NCBI GenBank assembly: GCA_946183365.1
Contig: CAMHAH010000010.1
Location: forward strand, 49,775 to 113,774
Reading direction: 5' to 3'
Length of the DNA stretch: 64,000 nucleotides
From: an uncultured Clostridia bacterium
GTDB lineage: Bacteria; Bacillota; Clostridia; Oscillospirales; Acutalibacteraceae
Below the pieces are notes generated by a model, which was not told the origin of the DNA, did not search any database, and was given only the letters and a program-made list of their open reading frames with translations. The position numbers and the translations under genes are program-made. Positions 52,329 to 61,156 of this stretch are shown piece by piece (the stretch's first letter is position 1; each line of letters begins with the position of its first letter).

Positions 52329-53870
52329 TCAAAACTTGATATCATACCAGAGCAGGAACACATATACGGCGTAAACACGGTTCCATAACAGCTCCTCGCC
52401 GCCGATGAAGCGGCTCCACATATCTTTGATCTCAGACTGATCGAAGAGCTGCTGTGAGCTTTCGCCGAAAAGCTTCTCTTCTACCTGTTTATTATAACGG
52501 CTGTCGGCAAGCCACTTTTTGACGGGCACGGGGAAGCCCACCTTCTTGCGGAAGGCGACCTCGTCGGGCAGTACACTGCTCGCCGCCTTACGGAACACAT
52601 ATTTGTTCTGATCCTCGGCGAACTTATACTCGGCGGGGATCTTGCGAGCCGCGTCAAAGAGGCGAAGGTCGCTGAACGGGGTGTGCAGCTCTATACCGCA
52701 GGCGGTAGAGGTGCGGTCGGTGTTGAGATAGATATCGCCCTCGAGCCAGAGAGATATATCGACAGTCAGCTTCTGAGCAAGCTCGTCGGCGCCCTGTACG
52801 TCCTGCCAGATATCGGCTATCGGATCAGCGGGCTTGACTGAGGGATCATAGTCCTTTAAGAGAGCTTTGATCACATCCTCGTTCATGATGTGTGAGCAGG
52901 TCAGATATACCCAGTCGGAGGGGATATGTCTCTTGTGAGCGTTGTAGCCGCCGAAAAACTCGTCTATACCCTCGCCCGAATATACTACGTCGGCGTGCTC
53001 CTTAACAGCCGCGCAGCCTATGGAGAAGGCTACGGCTGAGGCGTCGCCGAGAGGCTGGCCGAGCTTATCTATTACGGTAGGTATGCGATCAAAATACTCC
53101 TCGGGGCTTATCATCTTTTTATTGAAGCCCTTGCCGAGGATATCGGCGGTCTTTTTCGCGAGGGCGGACTCGTCAAAGCCACTGTCCTCAAAGCCGACAT
53201 AACCGACGGTGTTCGCCGCCTGAGCGTCGCTCGCCGCTAAAAGGTAGGATGAGTCTACGCCGCCCGAGAGGAACGACTCTTTATAAGGCAGCTGAGTATC
53301 CTGACGCTCCTCGTCGAGTATCTCTGACACTACCCTCTTGAGCTCATCGGCCCACTCGTCGACGGTCTTTGAGGTATCGGGCTCAAAAACAGGCTTGAAG
53401 TAGCAGTTAACGGAAGCCACTTTACCGTCCCACTCGATATAATGACCGGGCTTTAGCTTATACACGCCCTCATAAAAGGTCTCTTCGCCGATGGGATAAC
53501 CGTAGAAGAGATACTGCTGGAGCATACGGCGGTTGAGCTTCTTTTCAAAGCGGGGATCTGAAACTATCTCGTCTATATCGCCTGAGCAGAGGAGCTCGCC
53601 GCCGATAACGGCATAGAACATCTGCTTTTGACCGACCTGGTCGCGGATGACATAGAGCTTGTCCGAGCTCTCATCATACAGAGCGATGGCAAAGGCTCCG
53701 TAGAGGTGAGACATCATATCCGTGCCCCACTTTGAGAAAGCTCTCTTCAATATCTCAGTCTCGCGCTGTTCTCTGCCGAGTGACTGCTCTATAGAAAGCT
53801 CATCACAGAGCTTTTTGAAATTGCGGATATAACCGCTGAAATAACGTACCTGGACCGTGCTTGCTTCCAT
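52329..53870 (-). CDS. Asparagine synthetase-like protein without N-terminal catalytic Cys
   Basis: 513 residues. The C-terminal synthetase domain is complete, with the ATP pyrophosphatase loop FLSGGVDSSYLL (about 207-218), VYSGEGIDEFFGGYN (about 296-310), and FRKKVGFPVPVKKW. The N-terminal glutaminase-like fold (IRDQVGQKQMFYAVIGGELL) lacks the opening MCG of active class II amidotransferases: the gene starts MEASTVQVRYFSG with a good ribosome site (GGAGG) and promoter, so no upstream piece is missing. It may use ammonia, or form an amide on another substrate. It is followed by the cystatin-like lipoprotein. Confidence 0.88.
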   Translation of the reverse strand: MEASTVQVRYFSGYIRNFKKLCDELSIEQSLGREQRETEILKRAFSKWGTDMMSHLYGAFAIALYDESSDKLYVIRDQVGQKQMFYAVIGGELLCSGDIDEIVSDPRFEKKLNRRMLQQYLFYGYPIGEETFYEGVYKLKPGHYIEWDGKVASVNCYFKPVFEPDTSKTVDEWADELKRVVSEILDEERQDTQLPYKESFLSGGVDSSYLLAASDAQAANTVGYVGFEDSGFDESALAKKTADILGKGFNKKMISPEEYFDRIPTVIDKLGQPLGDASAVAFSIGCAAVKEHADVVYSGEGIDEFFGGYNAHKRHIPSDWVYLTCSHIMNEDVIKALLKDYDPSVKPADPIADIWQDVQGADELAQKLTVDISLWLEGDIYLNTDRTSTACGIELHTPFSDLRLFDAARKIPAEYKFAEDQNKYVFRKAASSVLPDEVAFRKKVGFPVPVKKWLADSRYNKQVEEKLFGESSQQLFDQSEIKDMWSRFIGGEELLWNRVYAVYVFLLWYDIKF

Positions 53871-53900
53871 ACATATACCTCCGTGTCGTATTTTGTCAAA

Positions 53901-53929
53901 ATTATAACATTTCTCACTTCAACAGTCAA
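53901..53929 (-). promoter_or_regulatory. Promoter of the AsnB-like gene
   Basis: Minus strand TTGACT, 17-base spacer, TATAAT. Confidence 0.8.
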
Positions 53930-53956
53930 TTACCTTTTATATCATGTCATTTTGAC

Positions 53957-53985
53957 TTTACAGCGTATCGCTCGTCTGCTATAAT
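53957..53985 (+). promoter_or_regulatory. Promoter of the PPC-domain gene
   Basis: TTTACA, 17-base spacer, TATAAT. It is divergent from the AsnB-like promoter. Confidence 0.75.
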
Positions 53986-54022
53986 ATTACCCGAACAACG
54001 ATCAATTAAACGGAGGTTTATC

Positions 54023-54454
54023 ATGGATTACAGAAAATTCGGAGAAAAATACTATATCCGTCTCGACAAAGGCGACGAGGTGCTCGGCTCGCTGATAGAT
54101 ATCTGCGGCAAAGAGGGGCTCAAAGCTGCTCAGATACAGGGCATCGGCGGCTGTATGAAGGTAACGACAGGGGTATTTGACCTCGAGAAAAGGGAGTATA
54201 ACAAAGAGACTGTCGAGGGTATGCTCGAGCTGATCTCTCTCGACGGCAACCTGACCGAATGTGAAGGCAAGCCCTATATCCACGCTCACGCGACCTTTGC
54301 TTATCAAAGGGACGGTGAGACAAAGCTGCTCTCAGGTCATTTACTCGAAGCAGTTATCGGGCTTACGGGCGAGATAGTAGTCACCCCCGCCGACGGTCAT
54401 ATCACCAGAAAATACATAGACGAGCTCGGTATACGCGTCTGGGATTTTGACTGA
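54023..54454 (+). CDS. PPC/DUF296-domain protein
   Basis: 143 residues, a single PPC domain: MDYRKFGEKYYIRLDKGDEV, GIGGCMKVTTGVFD, and the metal-binding-type HAHATFA motif (about 91-97), closing with RVWDFD. In plants the domain goes with AT-hooks; bacterial versions stand alone, form trimers and have no settled role. The start is ATG 54023 with CGGAGG just upstream; an open frame back to 53861 lies before the promoter and is not used. It lies just upstream of the cysteine synthase gene, which has its own promoter. Confidence 0.9.
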   Translation: MDYRKFGEKYYIRLDKGDEVLGSLIDICGKEGLKAAQIQGIGGCMKVTTGVFDLEKREYNKETVEGMLELISLDGNLTECEGKPYIHAHATFAYQRDGETKLLSGHLLEAVIGLTGEIVVTPADGHITRKYIDELGIRVWDFD

Positions 54455-54460
54455 TTTGCT

Positions 54461-54489
54461 TTGACAACACAGCGCTGTTCTGCTATACT
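54461..54489 (+). promoter_or_regulatory. Promoter of cysteine synthase with palindromic spacer
   Basis: TTGACA, 17-base spacer, TATACT. The spacer contains the perfect palindrome ACAGCGCTGT, a candidate operator. Confidence 0.75.
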
Positions 54490-54510
54490 GAGTAATCAGC
54501 GCGGGAGGTT

Positions 54511-55446
54511 ATGAAAATGATATATGAAAACGTACTGGAGGCAGTCGGACAAACTCCGCTGATAAGGCTCAACCGCATGGTTGATGATGACAGCGCGGAT
54601 ATCCTCGTTAAGTTTGAGGGGCTGAACGTCGGCGGCTCGATAAAGACCCGCACGGCTCTCAACATGATACGCAAGGCTGAGAAGGAAGGTCTCATTAACA
54701 AGGACAGCATAATAGTAGAGCCCACCAGCGGCAATCAGGGCATCGGTCTGGCTCTTGTGGGAGCCGTAAGAGGCTACCGCACGATAATCATCATGCCCGA
54801 CTCGGTCAGCGAAGAGCGCAGACTGCTCATCCGTCACTACGGAGCCGAGGTCAAGCTGATACACGACGCGGGCGATATAGGCGCGTGCATCGACGAGTGT
54901 CTGAAAACCGCCATGAGGATGAAGGAGGAGGACAGCAGGGTATTCGTACCTCAGCAGTTCTCAAATTACAATAACGTCAAGGCTCACAAGAAATATACCG
55001 CTCTCGAGATAATGCAGCAGTGCGCCGACACCATCGACGGTTTCTGCTCGGGTATAGGCACGGGCGGCACCATAACGGGTATCGGCGAGGTGCTCAAGGC
55101 TCAATACCCCGATATCGAGATATGGGCGGTAGAGCCCGAGAACGCCGCTATACTCGCGGGCGGCACGATCGGCACCCATATGCAGATGGGAATCGGCGAC
55201 GGGCTTATCCCCGAGATACTCAACACCAAAATATACGACGCGATCTATGTAGTCACCGATGAAGAGGCGCTGAACACAGCAAAACGCCTTGCCAGAGAAG
55301 AGGGGCTGATGTGCGGAATATCGAGCGGCACCAACGTAGCCGCCGCATTGAAGCTCGCGAAGAAGCTCGGCAAGGGTAAGACGGTAGTCACCGTCCTCCC
55401 CGATACCGCCGAAAGATACTTCTCCACTCCCCTGTTCTACGAATAA
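54511..55446 (+). CDS. cysK: Cysteine synthase-like PLP enzyme
   Basis: 311 residues, fold type II PLP enzyme that makes cysteine from O-acetylserine and sulfide. Motifs: TPLIRLNRM, the PLP lysine in NVGGSIKTRTALNMI (usual PGGSVKDRIA), the substrate loop VEPTSGNQGIGLAL, where the usual Thr after Asn is Gln, the phosphate loop GIGTGGTITGIGEVL, and GISSGTNVAAAL. The loop changes may alter substrate choice, so a cysteine synthase-like role is likely but not certain. Two ATGs lie close: 54511 and 54517. The second is 8 bases after GGAGG and may be the real start. Confidence 0.88.
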   Translation: MKMIYENVLEAVGQTPLIRLNRMVDDDSADILVKFEGLNVGGSIKTRTALNMIRKAEKEGLINKDSIIVEPTSGNQGIGLALVGAVRGYRTIIIMPDSVSEERRLLIRHYGAEVKLIHDAGDIGACIDECLKTAMRMKEEDSRVFVPQQFSNYNNVKAHKKYTALEIMQQCADTIDGFCSGIGTGGTITGIGEVLKAQYPDIEIWAVEPENAAILAGGTIGTHMQMGIGDGLIPEILNTKIYDAIYVVTDEEALNTAKRLAREEGLMCGISSGTNVAAALKLAKKLGKGKTVVTVLPDTAERYFSTPLFYE

Positions 55447-55449
55447 GAT

Positions 55450-55481
55450 AATCCGTGCAGTCCGAAAGGATCGCACGGATT
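55450..55481. terminator. Bidirectional terminator
   Basis: Stem AATCCGTGC/GCACGGATT followed by TTTTTG. It lies between cysK and the converging GNAT gene. Confidence 0.88.
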
Positions 55482-55492
55482 TTTTGTGTTGT

Positions 55493-55948
55493 TTATATTA
55501 TTTTGAGAAGCTTTACGAACCTGCCGTATTCATCCTCTCCGATAAAAATGATCTTATCAAAGCCCGCGTCTATATAAAGCTTTAGAGCGGGATAGTTGTC
55601 AAGGTCTACACCTATAGACATTTCGCTGTATCCGAGCTCAATCGCCCTGTCTATACTGTAGCTCAAAAGCTTTTTACCTATTCCCTGCCGTCTGAACTCC
55701 GGCTTTACTATAAGTCGTGAAACATAAATACGCCTGCCGGGTATGGTATAATCGGGATCAGCTTCATCCTTTACGAGAGATATCTCGCCGATAAACTCTT
55801 TGTCAACGGTAAAGATATATGTTATTCGGTTGCCTGAGATAAGCTCTCTGCGGCACATCTCGGCGAGCTCTTTTTGCTGATCTATATCCCATATATTACC
55901 GCATTTTTCAAAATCAGCTATATCAAGCTTTATGATCTCTGTTTTCAT
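55493..55948 (-). CDS. GNAT family N-acetyltransferase
   Basis: About 151 residues, one GNAT domain. The acetyl-CoA site is seen as RLIVKPEFRRQGIGKKLLSY (about 80-99), followed by SIGVDLDNYPALKLYIDAGF. The acceptor is unknown. ATG 55948 is preferred because the purine-rich ribosome site runs into the ATG at 55954. It lies 23 bases after the methyltransferase gene on the same strand, so the two probably form one unit. Confidence 0.9.
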   Translation of the reverse strand: MKTEIIKLDIADFEKCGNIWDIDQQKELAEMCRRELISGNRITYIFTVDKEFIGEISLVKDEADPDYTIPGRRIYVSRLIVKPEFRRQGIGKKLLSYSIDRAIELGYSEMSIGVDLDNYPALKLYIDAGFDKIIFIGEDEYGRFVKLLKII

Positions 55949-55971
55949 AATCATCCCTTCTTATGACAAGA

Positions 55972-56757
55972 TCACTTTATGACCCTATAAATCTCTATAT
56001 GTATCTGATGCTTAAGGCACAGCGGCTCGGGGTATTTATCGAGCATGGAGCGGTATTCGCTCTCAAACCCTCTTATCTCTCTGTCGCTGAGGCTCGCGCC
56101 TACTCCGCGGCAGGTCATCACCCTGCCCAGCCACGCTTCTTTAGTAAAGCTGAGCTCGGTATTATAGGAATGGACGGTATCTATCTCAAACCTGCCGTCA
56201 GCCCAATCGGGATAGCTATACTTAAAGCTCTTGAAGCCGCAGCCGTTCCAGCTCGGATTATATTTTAGTACAAGGCTCTCCATCTCTGCGAGCTTTTCAT
56301 CCTCATAGGGCAGCCAGTCCATGAATATCTTGCAGAAAACGCCGTTCGTCTTTAATACTCTCTTTATCTCCTTAGCCGCCTTATCGGCGTCAAAATACTG
56401 AAAGCACTGTACGGCTGTCACAACGTCAAAGCTGTTATCATCAAAGCCCGTATCCTCGGCTGAACAGACCTTGAAGGAGATATCTATGCCTCTCTCTGCG
56501 CCCGCCCTTCTGCCGTATTCTATCTGATTTTCGGAGATATCGGTCGCGGTAAAGCGCGCGCCTGTATGATACAGATTGATCGGCAAAACGGCAGTACCGC
56601 TGCCGAGGTCGAGGATACGCTGACCCTCTCTGCCGATGCCGAAGCTTATCAGCTTTTTATACATACTCTCGGGATAAATATCGCGGTAAAGGGCGTAACC
56701 CTCAGACGTCCTGCCGAAATCGAAATCTTTATTGTCGTCGATACTGTTGAGCTTCAT
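55972..56757 (-). CDS. SAM-dependent methyltransferase
   Basis: About 261 residues, class I methyltransferase. Motif I is RILDLGSGTAVLPINL (about 45-60), then TATDISENQIEYGRR, then DDNSFDVVTAVQCFQYFD (post I/motif II), then EIKRVLKTNGVFCKIF. The C-terminal half gives substrate choice and is not recognised. The in-frame GTG at 56766 overlaps the ribosome site, so ATG 56757, 5 bases after AAGGTGA, is taken. It shares a divergent promoter region with the deacylase gene. Confidence 0.9.
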   Translation of the reverse strand: MKLNSIDDNKDFDFGRTSEGYALYRDIYPESMYKKLISFGIGREGQRILDLGSGTAVLPINLYHTGARFTATDISENQIEYGRRAGAERGIDISFKVCSAEDTGFDDNSFDVVTAVQCFQYFDADKAAKEIKRVLKTNGVFCKIFMDWLPYEDEKLAEMESLVLKYNPSWNGCGFKSFKYSYPDWADGRFEIDTVHSYNTELSFTKEAWLGRVMTCRGVGASLSDREIRGFESEYRSMLDKYPEPLCLKHQIHIEIYRVIK

Positions 56758-56775
56758 AACGATCACCTTAGGTGG

Positions 56776-56804
56776 ATTGTATCACGCAGCGCAGATAACG
56801 TCAA
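56776..56804 (-). promoter_or_regulatory. Promoter of the methyltransferase/GNAT unit
   Basis: Minus strand TTGACG, 17-base spacer, TACAAT. Its -35 lies 6 bases from the -35 of the divergent promoter. Confidence 0.75.
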
Positions 56805-56810
56805 CAGCTA

Positions 56811-56839
56811 TTGCAAAATTCGTTTGAACATAGTATTAT
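56811..56839 (+). promoter_or_regulatory. Promoter of the ybaK gene
   Basis: TTGCAA, 17-base spacer, TATTAT. Confidence 0.75.
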
Positions 56840-56854
56840 TAACACGGTGATGAT

Positions 56855-57337
56855 ATGAAAAACAAGAAAGCCGAAAAGACAAATGTAATGCGAATAATAG
56901 AACAACACAAGCTGCCGTATGAGAGCCACGACTATAGCTCTACGGGAGCTATAAGCGGCATGGAGGTGGTCGAGGCTCTGGGTCAGGAGCCCGGCAGGAT
57001 GTTCAAGACCTTGGTCACTCAGGGTGCGAGCAAGACCTACTATGTATTCATGGTGCCCGTCAACGGTGAGCTCGACCTTAAGAAGGCGGCAAAGGCGGTC
57101 GGCGAAAAAAGCATAGCCATGATAAAGAGCAAAGAGCTGTTGCCGCTCACGGGATATATCCACGGCGGGTGCTCGCCCATAGGCATGAAAAAGCAATTCA
57201 GAACTACCATCCATCAAACCGCAGACGGATATGACACGATAATGTTCAGCGGAGGCAAGATAGGCTGTCAGATAGAGATGTCGCCCGACGACCTCAGAAA
57301 GATCATCAAAGTCGACAGCGCGGGTATTATTGTATAA
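56855..57337 (+). CDS. ybaK: Cys-tRNA(Pro)/Cys-tRNA(Cys) deacylase
   Basis: 160 residues, family-typical for YbaK/EbsC. It hydrolyses cysteine wrongly joined to tRNA-Pro. Motifs: TNVMRIIEQHKLPYESHDY, GQEPGRMFKTLVTQG with the conserved Lys, YYVFMVPVNGELDLKKAAKA, and LTGYIHGGCSPIGMKK, followed by the closing GGKIGCQIEMSPDDL. The start is ATG after GGTGAT. It is monocistronic between its own promoter and a hairpin. Confidence 0.95.
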   Translation: MKNKKAEKTNVMRIIEQHKLPYESHDYSSTGAISGMEVVEALGQEPGRMFKTLVTQGASKTYYVFMVPVNGELDLKKAAKAVGEKSIAMIKSKELLPLTGYIHGGCSPIGMKKQFRTTIHQTADGYDTIMFSGGKIGCQIEMSPDDLRKIIKVDSAGIIV

Positions 57338-57349
57338 CCGAATAAAGTA

Positions 57350-57377
57350 AGACCGCTCAGCGTCAGCCGGGCGGTCT
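57350..57377. terminator. Hairpin between ybaK and the malic enzyme gene
   Basis: Stem AGACCGC/GCGGTCT with a 14-base loop. The T-tract is weak in both directions. Confidence 0.6.
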
Positions 57378-57390
57378 GTTTCATTTATTC

Positions 57391-58563
57391 TCATATTCTC
57401 GCGACGCCTGTCTCACGGGCGGCTTTTATCACCGCGTCGGCTACTACTCTGCCGACGTTCTTATCAAGAGCCGATACTATGATATTATCAGCCCTGAGCT
57501 CACTCTCAGGTATCATTGAAGCGAGCGCGTATGAGGTAGCGACCTTCATCTCTTCGTTTATGCAGGATGCTCGGCAGTCGAGAGCTCCGCGGAAGATACC
57601 CGGGAACGCTAAGACATTGTTGATCTGGTTCGGGAAATCCGACCTGCCTGTGCCGACTACGGCAGCGCCCGCCTCGAGAGCCTTATCGGGCATGATCTCG
57701 GGCGTGGGGTTAGCCATCGGGAACACGATGGGGCGCTCAGCCATAGAGCGTATCATAGCCTCGTCAACGATATTCGGAGCGGATACGCCGATAAACACAT
57801 CAGCGCCCTTCATAGCGTCAGCGAGAGTACCGCTGAGTTTCTCCCGGTTGGTGAGCTTCGCTATCTCGGCGTGAGCAGAGTTCAGACCCTCGTCGCCCTC
57901 ACGGATGATACCGAAGCGGTCTACCATGGTCAGATGCTCAACGCCCATGTTCAACAGATGTCTGCCGATGGCGATACCCGCTGAGCCCGCGCCATTGATG
58001 ACGACCTTGACCTTATCTATACTCTTATCGACTACCTTGAGAGCGTTGAGCAGAGCCGCGGCTACTACGATAGCGGTACCGTGCTGATCATCGTGGAACA
58101 CGGGGATATCGCAGATCTCCTTTAACTTTCGCTCTATCTCAAAGCACCTCGGCGCGCTTATGTCCTCCAGATTGATACCGCCGAATGAGCCCGATATCAG
58201 ATAGATGGTGCGGACTATCTCGTCGACGTCCTTGCTTCTTACACAAAGCGGAAAGGCGTCTACGTCAGCGAACTCCTTGAACAAGGCGCATTTGCCCTCC
58301 ATTACTGGCATACCCGCCTCGGGGCCTATATCGCCCAAACCTAAAACTGCTGTGCCGTCTGTGACCACAGCCACAAGGTTACTGCGGCGGGTCAGCTCAT
58401 AGCTCTTGTTTATATCCTTCTGTATCTCAAGACAGGGCTGAGCCACGCCGGGAGTATACGCCAGGGAGAGATCCTCGCGCGTTTCTATCCTGCATCGGGT
58501 ATTGACCTCGATCTTGCCCTGCCATTCATAATGCTTTTCAAGCGACTTTTCTCTAATATCCAT
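57391..58563 (-). CDS. NAD(P)-dependent malic enzyme
   Basis: 390 residues, the short bacterial form without the phosphotransacetylase-like tail. It oxidises and decarboxylates malate to pyruvate. Motifs: [64 protein letters not shown], the metal-binding [12 protein letters not shown], the Rossmann loop [17 protein letters not shown], and [10 protein letters not shown]. The start is ATG after AAGGAG. It lies 32 bases after fumC in the same operon, giving a fumarate to malate to pyruvate route. Confidence 0.95.
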   Translation of the reverse strand: MDIREKSLEKHYEWQGKIEVNTRCRIETREDLSLAYTPGVAQPCLEIQKDINKSYELTRRSNLVAVVTDGTAVLGLGDIGPEAGMPVMEGKCALFKEFADVDAFPLCVRSKDVDEIVRTIYLISGSFGGINLEDISAPRCFEIERKLKEICDIPVFHDDQHGTAIVVAAALLNALKVVDKSIDKVKVVINGAGSAGIAIGRHLLNMGVEHLTMVDRFGIIREGDEGLNSAHAEIAKLTNREKLSGTLADAMKGADVFIGVSAPNIVDEAMIRSMAERPIVFPMANPTPEIMPDKALEAGAAVVGTGRSDFPNQINNVLAFPGIFRGALDCRASCINEEMKVATSYALASMIPESELRADNIIVSALDKNVGRVVADAVIKAARETGVARI

Positions 58564-58595
58564 AGTTTCTCCTTTATATACCTATCCAAAGGATG

Positions 58596-59969
58596 TCAGA
58601 CCAGTTCCTCGGGATGAAAAACCTTGTCAAATTCCTCCTCGTTCATAAAGCCGAGCTGCAAGCAGGCTTCTTTCAGCGAGAGGTTCTCTTTATAGGCTTT
58701 CTTAGCGACCTTAGCGGCGTTATCATAGCCGATATAGGGATTGAGCGAGGTTACGAGCATAAGCGAACGGTGGAGGTTCTCACTCATCTTCTCCTTATTA
58801 GCAGTGATACCGCTGACGCAGCGCTGCTCGAACGACACAATACCGTCTGCCAGCAGTTTCGCGCTTTGCAGGAAGTTGTAAGCCGTCACCGGCAGAAAAA
58901 CATTGAGCTGGAAATTCCCCTGTGACGCCGCCATGCCGATAGTCGCGTCGTTGCCCATCACCTGTACCGCGATCATCGTGATTGCCTCGCACTGGGTGGG
59001 GTTGACTTTTCCGGGCATTATTGACGACCCCGGTTCGTTCTCGGGGATGGATATCTCACCTAATCCGCACCTCGGACCCGAACTGAGCCAGCGAACATCA
59101 TTCGCGATCTTCATCATATCCGCCGCCAGCGCCTTAAGGGCGCCGTGAGCGAATACCATTCTGTCAAGAGAGGTCAGTGCGTGGAATTTGTTGGGATTGC
59201 TGACGAACGGGAGCCCTGTCGCTTTGCTGAGCTTCTCGGCGACAAGCTCACCGAAGCCCTTAGGCGCGTTAAGTCCCGTGCCGACAGCAGTGCCGCCGAT
59301 CGCAAGCTGATAAAGACCGTCAAGCGACTTTTCGAGCTGTCTTTCATCCGCTTCAAGCATACCTCGCCAACCCGATATCTCTTGAGAGAAGGATATCGGT
59401 ACGGCGTCCTGCAGATGGGTCCTGCCGCTCTTGACTATCCCTTCATTTTGCCTTTCAAGCAGTTCAAGGGTAGCGATCAACAGATCGACCGCGGGGATCA
59501 CCTGCAAAAAAACAGCGTTCGCCGCCGCGATATGCATAGCGGTCGGGAAGGTATCGTTGGAGCTCTGCGACATATTTACGTCGTCGTTCGGGTGCAGGAG
59601 CTTTTTTCCCGCGATAGCGTTGCCTCGATTGGCGATGACCTCGTTTACGTTCATGTTGCTTTGGGTGCCCGAGCCCGTCTGCCACACCGCGAGAGGGAAC
59701 TCGCCTTCAAGCTTGCCCTCTGATATCTCGTCACACGCGGCGCAGATGGCGGCGCATTTCTCCTCGGTCATCTTCTCGGGCTTCAGCTCGCGGTTTGCCT
59801 GCGCTGCAGCCTTCTTTAGCTGAGCAAAGGCACGGATGATCTCCTTGGGCATCTTCTCCCAACCGATGGGGAAGTTCTCAAAACTGCGCTGTGTCTGAGC
59901 GCCCCAGTATCGTTCGGCGGGCACTTTCATCTCTCCCATCGAGTCGCGTTCTATCCTGAATTTTTCCAT
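58596..59969 (-). CDS. fumC: Class II fumarate hydratase
   Basis: 457 residues. It interconverts fumarate and malate. Motifs: [20 protein letters not shown] at the start, [51 protein letters not shown] with the catalytic His, and the superfamily signature [16 protein letters not shown], followed by the Asn/Phe-rich C-terminus. Class II rather than aspartase is favoured by the Gln-Thr-Gln-Arg start and the neighbour malic enzyme, though the two families are close. ATG 59969 follows GGGAGG; the in-frame ATG at 59987 has no ribosome site. Confidence 0.93.
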   Translation of the reverse strand: MEKFRIERDSMGEMKVPAERYWGAQTQRSFENFPIGWEKMPKEIIRAFAQLKKAAAQANRELKPEKMTEEKCAAICAACDEISEGKLEGEFPLAVWQTGSGTQSNMNVNEVIANRGNAIAGKKLLHPNDDVNMSQSSNDTFPTAMHIAAANAVFLQVIPAVDLLIATLELLERQNEGIVKSGRTHLQDAVPISFSQEISGWRGMLEADERQLEKSLDGLYQLAIGGTAVGTGLNAPKGFGELVAEKLSKATGLPFVSNPNKFHALTSLDRMVFAHGALKALAADMMKIANDVRWLSSGPRCGLGEISIPENEPGSSIMPGKVNPTQCEAITMIAVQVMGNDATIGMAASQGNFQLNVFLPVTAYNFLQSAKLLADGIVSFEQRCVSGITANKEKMSENLHRSLMLVTSLNPYIGYDNAAKVAKKAYKENLSLKEACLQLGFMNEEEFDKVFHPEELV

Positions 59970-60005
59970 ATATTCCTCCCAAATCATCTGTGATCTGCCG
60001 CTATT

Positions 60006-60034
60006 ATTGTATCACAGCAGAGCGCCGTTCGCAA
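60006..60034 (-). promoter_or_regulatory. Promoter of fumC-malic enzyme
   Basis: Minus strand TTGCGA, 17-base spacer, TACAAT. The -35 lies inside the end of the upstream nucleosidase gene. Confidence 0.65.
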
Positions 60035-60770
60035 TAATCCGCCTGATGACTTCAAGCACAAACATTTGACAGTATTCGCCGTATTTTTGGTCAAATTCTT
60101 CATCGGGGTACCATTCGCTGTTGCTGATGACTCTGATATCGGCGCACGGTATATCAGCCGCTCTGCATACCTGAGCTACGCCGAAGCCCTCCATCTCTTC
60201 ACAGCTTGTACCGACCGTATCATGCAGGTGAGCTATAACGTCGAGCTCACGGTTCCAGATATCCGCCGCTCCTATAGTGCCCTTGACGACCTTGCCGAAA
60301 CTGTACGGGACAGATAAAGCGATATCCGTAATACGGCTGTCGCCGTAGAGATAGGTCACATTCCGGGGCTCGGCTGAACCCGCGACCTCACGTTCGGGAA
60401 CTGTGCGGTCAAAAAAGCCGCAACCCTCTCCCCTGCCTTTGCGCGGTGTGATGAAGCTGCCGAGCTCCGCAAGCCTCTCTCCGAGCACTATATCGCCTTG
60501 ATGAAGCTCGGGGTCATGAGCGCCCGAGGTGCCCTGGATTATGATACACAGCGGAGAATAGAGCTGGGCGGCGAGAGCCGCTGCGACGGCGGAGTTCACC
60601 ACTCCGATGAAACACCTGCACACCACTGTCGGATATCCGTCAATATAGCCTTCATAAAACGTATAACCGCAGGATCGCCGCTCCTTGACATTTTCAAGCG
60701 ATGATATTAGATAAGCGGACTCGCTCAGCATAGGACCGAGCACTATGACAGGTTTCTTGAATTCTGACAT
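60012..60770 (-). CDS. Phosphorylase-superfamily nucleosidase (MTA/SAH nucleosidase-like)
   Basis: 252 residues, PNP/UDP phosphorylase fold. Marks: GPMLSESAYLISSLE (MTAN proteins start with a related GAM-E motif), VVCRCFIGVVNSAVAAALA, IIQGTSGAHDPELHQGDIVL (usual GxAGG), and CEEMEGFGVAQVCRAADIPC, holding the Met-Glu ribose-binding pair, followed by DIRVISN, where the usual catalytic Asp is replaced by Asn. It probably cleaves adenosylhomocysteine or a related nucleoside, but the changed GTSGAHD loop and the SN pair make the substrate uncertain. Confidence 0.82.
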   Translation of the reverse strand: MSEFKKPVIVLGPMLSESAYLISSLENVKERRSCGYTFYEGYIDGYPTVVCRCFIGVVNSAVAAALAAQLYSPLCIIIQGTSGAHDPELHQGDIVLGERLAELGSFITPRKGRGEGCGFFDRTVPEREVAGSAEPRNVTYLYGDSRITDIALSVPYSFGKVVKGTIGAADIWNRELDVIAHLHDTVGTSCEEMEGFGVAQVCRAADIPCADIRVISNSEWYPDEEFDQKYGEYCQMFVLEVIRRIIANGALL

Positions 60771-60798
60771 AAACTACCTTCTTTCTGTTGTTTTCGAT

Positions 60799-60827
60799 TG
60801 TATCATATCCTTTCTCTGAGGTCAAAT
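60799..60827 (-). promoter_or_regulatory. Promoter of the nucleosidase gene
   Basis: Minus strand TTGACC, 17-base spacer, TACAAT. Confidence 0.75.
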
Positions 60828-60882
60828 CCGAGGAATTGTACAGTTTCACAAAAAATATAATACAAAACTTTCAATCTTTTAC

Positions 60883-60911
60883 TTGCATTTTAAAAAGAAA
60901 TGTGGTAATAT
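60883..60911 (+). promoter_or_regulatory. Promoter of the tRNA-Arg(ACG) transcript
   Basis: TTGCAT, 17-base spacer, TAATAT. The transcript would start near 60918, about 160 bases before the tRNA, so the tandem repeats are in the precursor leader. Confidence 0.7.
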
Positions 60912-60944
60912 ATCAATTACGGCGATAAGCCGTGACCTTAATAT

Positions 60945-61079
60945 GCGGGTAGCTCGCCTTTAGAGTGGGCGGCTACGAAGCACACAAGCGCCGGTAGCTC
61001 GCCTTTAGAATGACGAGCACTACGCAAAGATACGCGCTGGTAGCTCGCCTTTAGAATGACGAGCACTACGCAAAGATAC
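60945..61079 (+). repeat. Three tandem tRNA-like hairpin units leading into tRNA-Arg(ACG)
   Basis: Unit 1 is 60945-60987 (43 bp); units 2 (60988-61033) and 3 (61034-61079) are each 46 bp and differ at one base. Unit 3 opens with GCGCTGGTAGCTC, identical to the first 13 bases of the tRNA that follows; units 1 and 2 carry close variants. Each unit folds: GTAGCTCG with CGAGCACTAC in units 2-3, and GTAGCTCGCC with GGCGGCTAC in unit 1, so the stem is kept by paired changes. Confidence 0.85.
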
Positions 61080-61156
61080 GCGCTGGTAGCTCAGCTGGAT
61101 AGAGTGTTTGGCTACGAACCAAAAGGTCGGGGGTTCGAGTCCCTTCCAGCGCGCCA
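61080..61156 (+). tRNA. tRNA-Arg, anticodon ACG
   Basis: 77 bases. The acceptor stem is GCGCTGG/CCAGCGC, with discriminator G and an encoded CCA. The D-arm is GCTCAGCTGGATAGAGT, the anticodon loop CTACGAA, and the T-arm GGGGGTTCGAGTCCC. The integrase gene downstream suggests that its 3' end is an attachment site. Confidence 0.97.

Noticed and set aside
60945..61079. CRISPR array
   Set aside because: The units are contiguous with no unique spacers, and there are no cas genes; no CRISPR array was seen anywhere in the window.
60945..61079. T-box riboswitch upstream of tRNA-Arg
   Set aside because: No T-box core sequence (TGGNACCGCG type) and no aminoacyl-tRNA or amino-acid gene downstream.
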